This document shows positions 4,732 through 5,703 of a DNA stretch of 5,703 nucleotides, in pieces. The stretch is from contig JAEWTC010000053.1 in the NCBI GenBank assembly GCA_023459675.1, positions 1-5,703 of the forward strand, written 5' to 3'. Under the pieces are notes generated by a model that worked only from the letters and a program-made list of their open reading frames with translations, did no database searches and was not told where the DNA came from. The number at the start of each line of letters is the position of its first letter. Position 1 is the stretch's first letter. This DNA comes from Bacillota bacterium. GTDB taxonomy: Bacteria > Bacillota > Clostridia > Christensenellales > Aristaeellaceae. Position numbers and translations under genes: made by a program.

Positions 4732-5703
4732 ACCGCGCAATCTCTTCCATGATGAAGCACTCGATTACGTCGCCTTCCTTGAGGTCGTTGAAGCCTTCCA
4801 GGCTCACGCCGCATTCGAAGCCCTGCGCCACGTCCTTGGCGTCGTCCTTGAAGCGCTTGAGGGAAGAGAGCTTGCCTTCGAATACCACCACGCTATCGCG
4901 AAGCAGGCGAACTTGCGCGTTGCGCTGGAGCTTTCCATCGGTCACATAGCAGCCGGCAACCGTGCCCGCGCCCGTGATGTGGAAAATGCTGCGGACTTCC
5001 GCCTGGCCAAGGTAGTTTTCCTTGAACTCGGGGGCGAGCAGGCCCTTCAAGGCCTTTTCCACGTCTTCGATGGCCTGGTAGATGATGCGGTAGAGGCGGA
5101 TGTCCACGCCCTCCCGCTCCGCGGTTACGCGGGCGTTGTTATCCGGGCGGATGTTGAAGCCGATGATGATGGCGTCGAACGCCGAGGCAAGGTTGACGTC
5201 GTCTTTGTTGATCGCGCCGACGCCGGAGTGCAGCACGCGTACCTTCACATGTTCGTTGGAGAGCTTCTCCAGCGCCTGTTTGACGGCTTCCACGGAGCCT
5301 TGCACGTCGGCCTTGATGATGATGTTCAGGTTGACGTTCTTGCCCTGATCGATCTGGGTAAAGAGGTTGTCCAGCGTTACCTTCTGGGTGGTTACGGCGC
5401 GGGCGGCTTTGAGCTTGTCCATGCGCTCCTGCACCACTTGGCGGCCCAGATGATCATCGGAAATCGCGATCATATCGTCGCCCGCGGTGGGCACTTCGGA
5501 GAAGCCCATCACTTCCACAGGCATGGAGGGGCCGGCTTCGTCCACACGGTCGCCCCGGTCGTTGATCATGGCGCGCACGCGGCCGGTTGCCGTGCCCACG
5601 ACCACGTTATCGCCAACGTGCAGGGTGCCGTTGCGCAGCAGCACCGTTGCCACGGGGCCGCGCGCCTTATCCAGCTTCGCTTCGATGATCACGCCCTTGG
5701 CCA
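4730..5703 (-). CDS. infB: Translation initiation factor IF-2, C-terminal part (partial at window edge)
   Basis: IF2 is the cytoplasmic GTPase that places initiator fMet-tRNA on the 30S subunit and promotes 50S joining. About 323 C-terminal residues are visible. The frame is open to the window edge, so the N-terminal region and the G domain lie outside. Visible in order: the EF-Tu-like domain after the G domain (GVIIEAKLDKARGPVATVLL at its start), the IF2 domain 3 region (IIKADVQGSVEA, HSGVGAINKDDVNLA, IIGFNIRPD), and the C-terminal fMet-tRNA-binding beta barrel (GTVAGCYVTDGK, SLKRFKDDAKDVAQGFECG, FNDLKEGDVIE), ending in EEIAR and TAA. All blocks are collinear with the family and no frameshift is seen. 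A GTG at 5692 is an internal valine, not a start. It heads the visible operon, and its stop lies about 10 nt before the preferred rbfA start. Identification is very secure. Confidence 0.98.
   Translation of the reverse strand, partial: AKGVIIEAKLDKARGPVATVLLRNGTLHVGDNVVVGTATGRVRAMINDRGDRVDEAGPSMPVEVMGFSEVPTAGDDMIAISDDHLGRQVVQERMDKLKAARAVTTQKVTLDNLFTQIDQGKNVNLNIIIKADVQGSVEAVKQALEKLSNEHVKVRVLHSGVGAINKDDVNLASAFDAIIIGFNIRPDNNARVTAEREGVDIRLYRIIYQAIEDVEKALKGLLAPEFKENYLGQAEVRSIFHITGAGTVAGCYVTDGKLQRNAQVRLLRDSVVVFEGKLSSLKRFKDDAKDVAQGFECGVSLEGFNDLKEGDVIECFIMEEIAR

Noticed and set aside
3790..4752. 320-residue plus-strand open frame opposite rbfA and the DHH gene
   Set aside because: Antisense shadow; it crosses two real genes and shows no domain motif.
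1..5703. An undescribed defence, mobile or biosynthetic system
   Set aside because: Every substantial minus-strand frame belongs to a known housekeeping family and the gene order is conserved. No transposase, integrase, direct-repeat array or foreign base composition is visible.

Overview
The window is one conserved housekeeping gene cluster, transcribed entirely on the minus strand (right to left in window coordinates): infB (3' part) > rbfA > nrnA-type DHH phosphoesterase > truB > ribF (FAD-synthetase domain only) > rpsO > pnp (5' part). This is the distal half of the classic nusA-infB translation/ribosome-maturation operon followed by the rpsO-pnp unit. The order matches Bacillota, where a DHH phosphoesterase between rbfA and truB is common in Clostridia-type genomes. 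The protein signatures (FIKR loop in PNPase, S15 resembling the Bacillus form) and strong AGGAGG-type ribosome binding sites also point to Bacillota. The DNA is GC-rich, which suggests a high-GC clostridial lineage such as Christensenellales- or Oscillospirales-like gut bacteria. That placement is an inference and cannot be fixed from this window.

Layout. From 5703 to 1884 five genes are packed with overlaps or very short gaps: infB/rbfA about 10 nt apart, rbfA/nrnA overlapping 14 nt, nrnA/truB overlapping 11 nt, truB/ribF 14 nt apart. This suggests one transcript with translational coupling. After ribF there is a 164-nt spacer with a well-formed sigma-A-type promoter (TTTACA - 17 nt - TACAAT) that would give rpsO-pnp its own transcription start and a leader of roughly 100 nt. 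No terminator is visible after ribF, so read-through from the infB operon is also likely. rpsO is followed by a long imperfect hairpin with a weak U-tract. The rest of the 265-nt rpsO-pnp spacer is filled with predicted stem-loops, the last ending just before the pnp Shine-Dalgarno.

How the genes work together. IF2, RbfA, TruB and S15 serve translation initiation, 30S maturation and tRNA modification. PNPase and the NrnA-type enzyme serve RNA decay, from long RNA down to oligoribonucleotides and pAp. RibF makes FAD and is the conserved passenger of this operon. The clearest departure from the usual plan is RibF: it ends at 186 residues, right after the adenylyltransferase domain, and lacks the riboflavin kinase domain. 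I see no mobile element, CRISPR array, tRNA/rRNA or defence system here. The long plus-strand open frames are antisense shadows of GC-rich genes.
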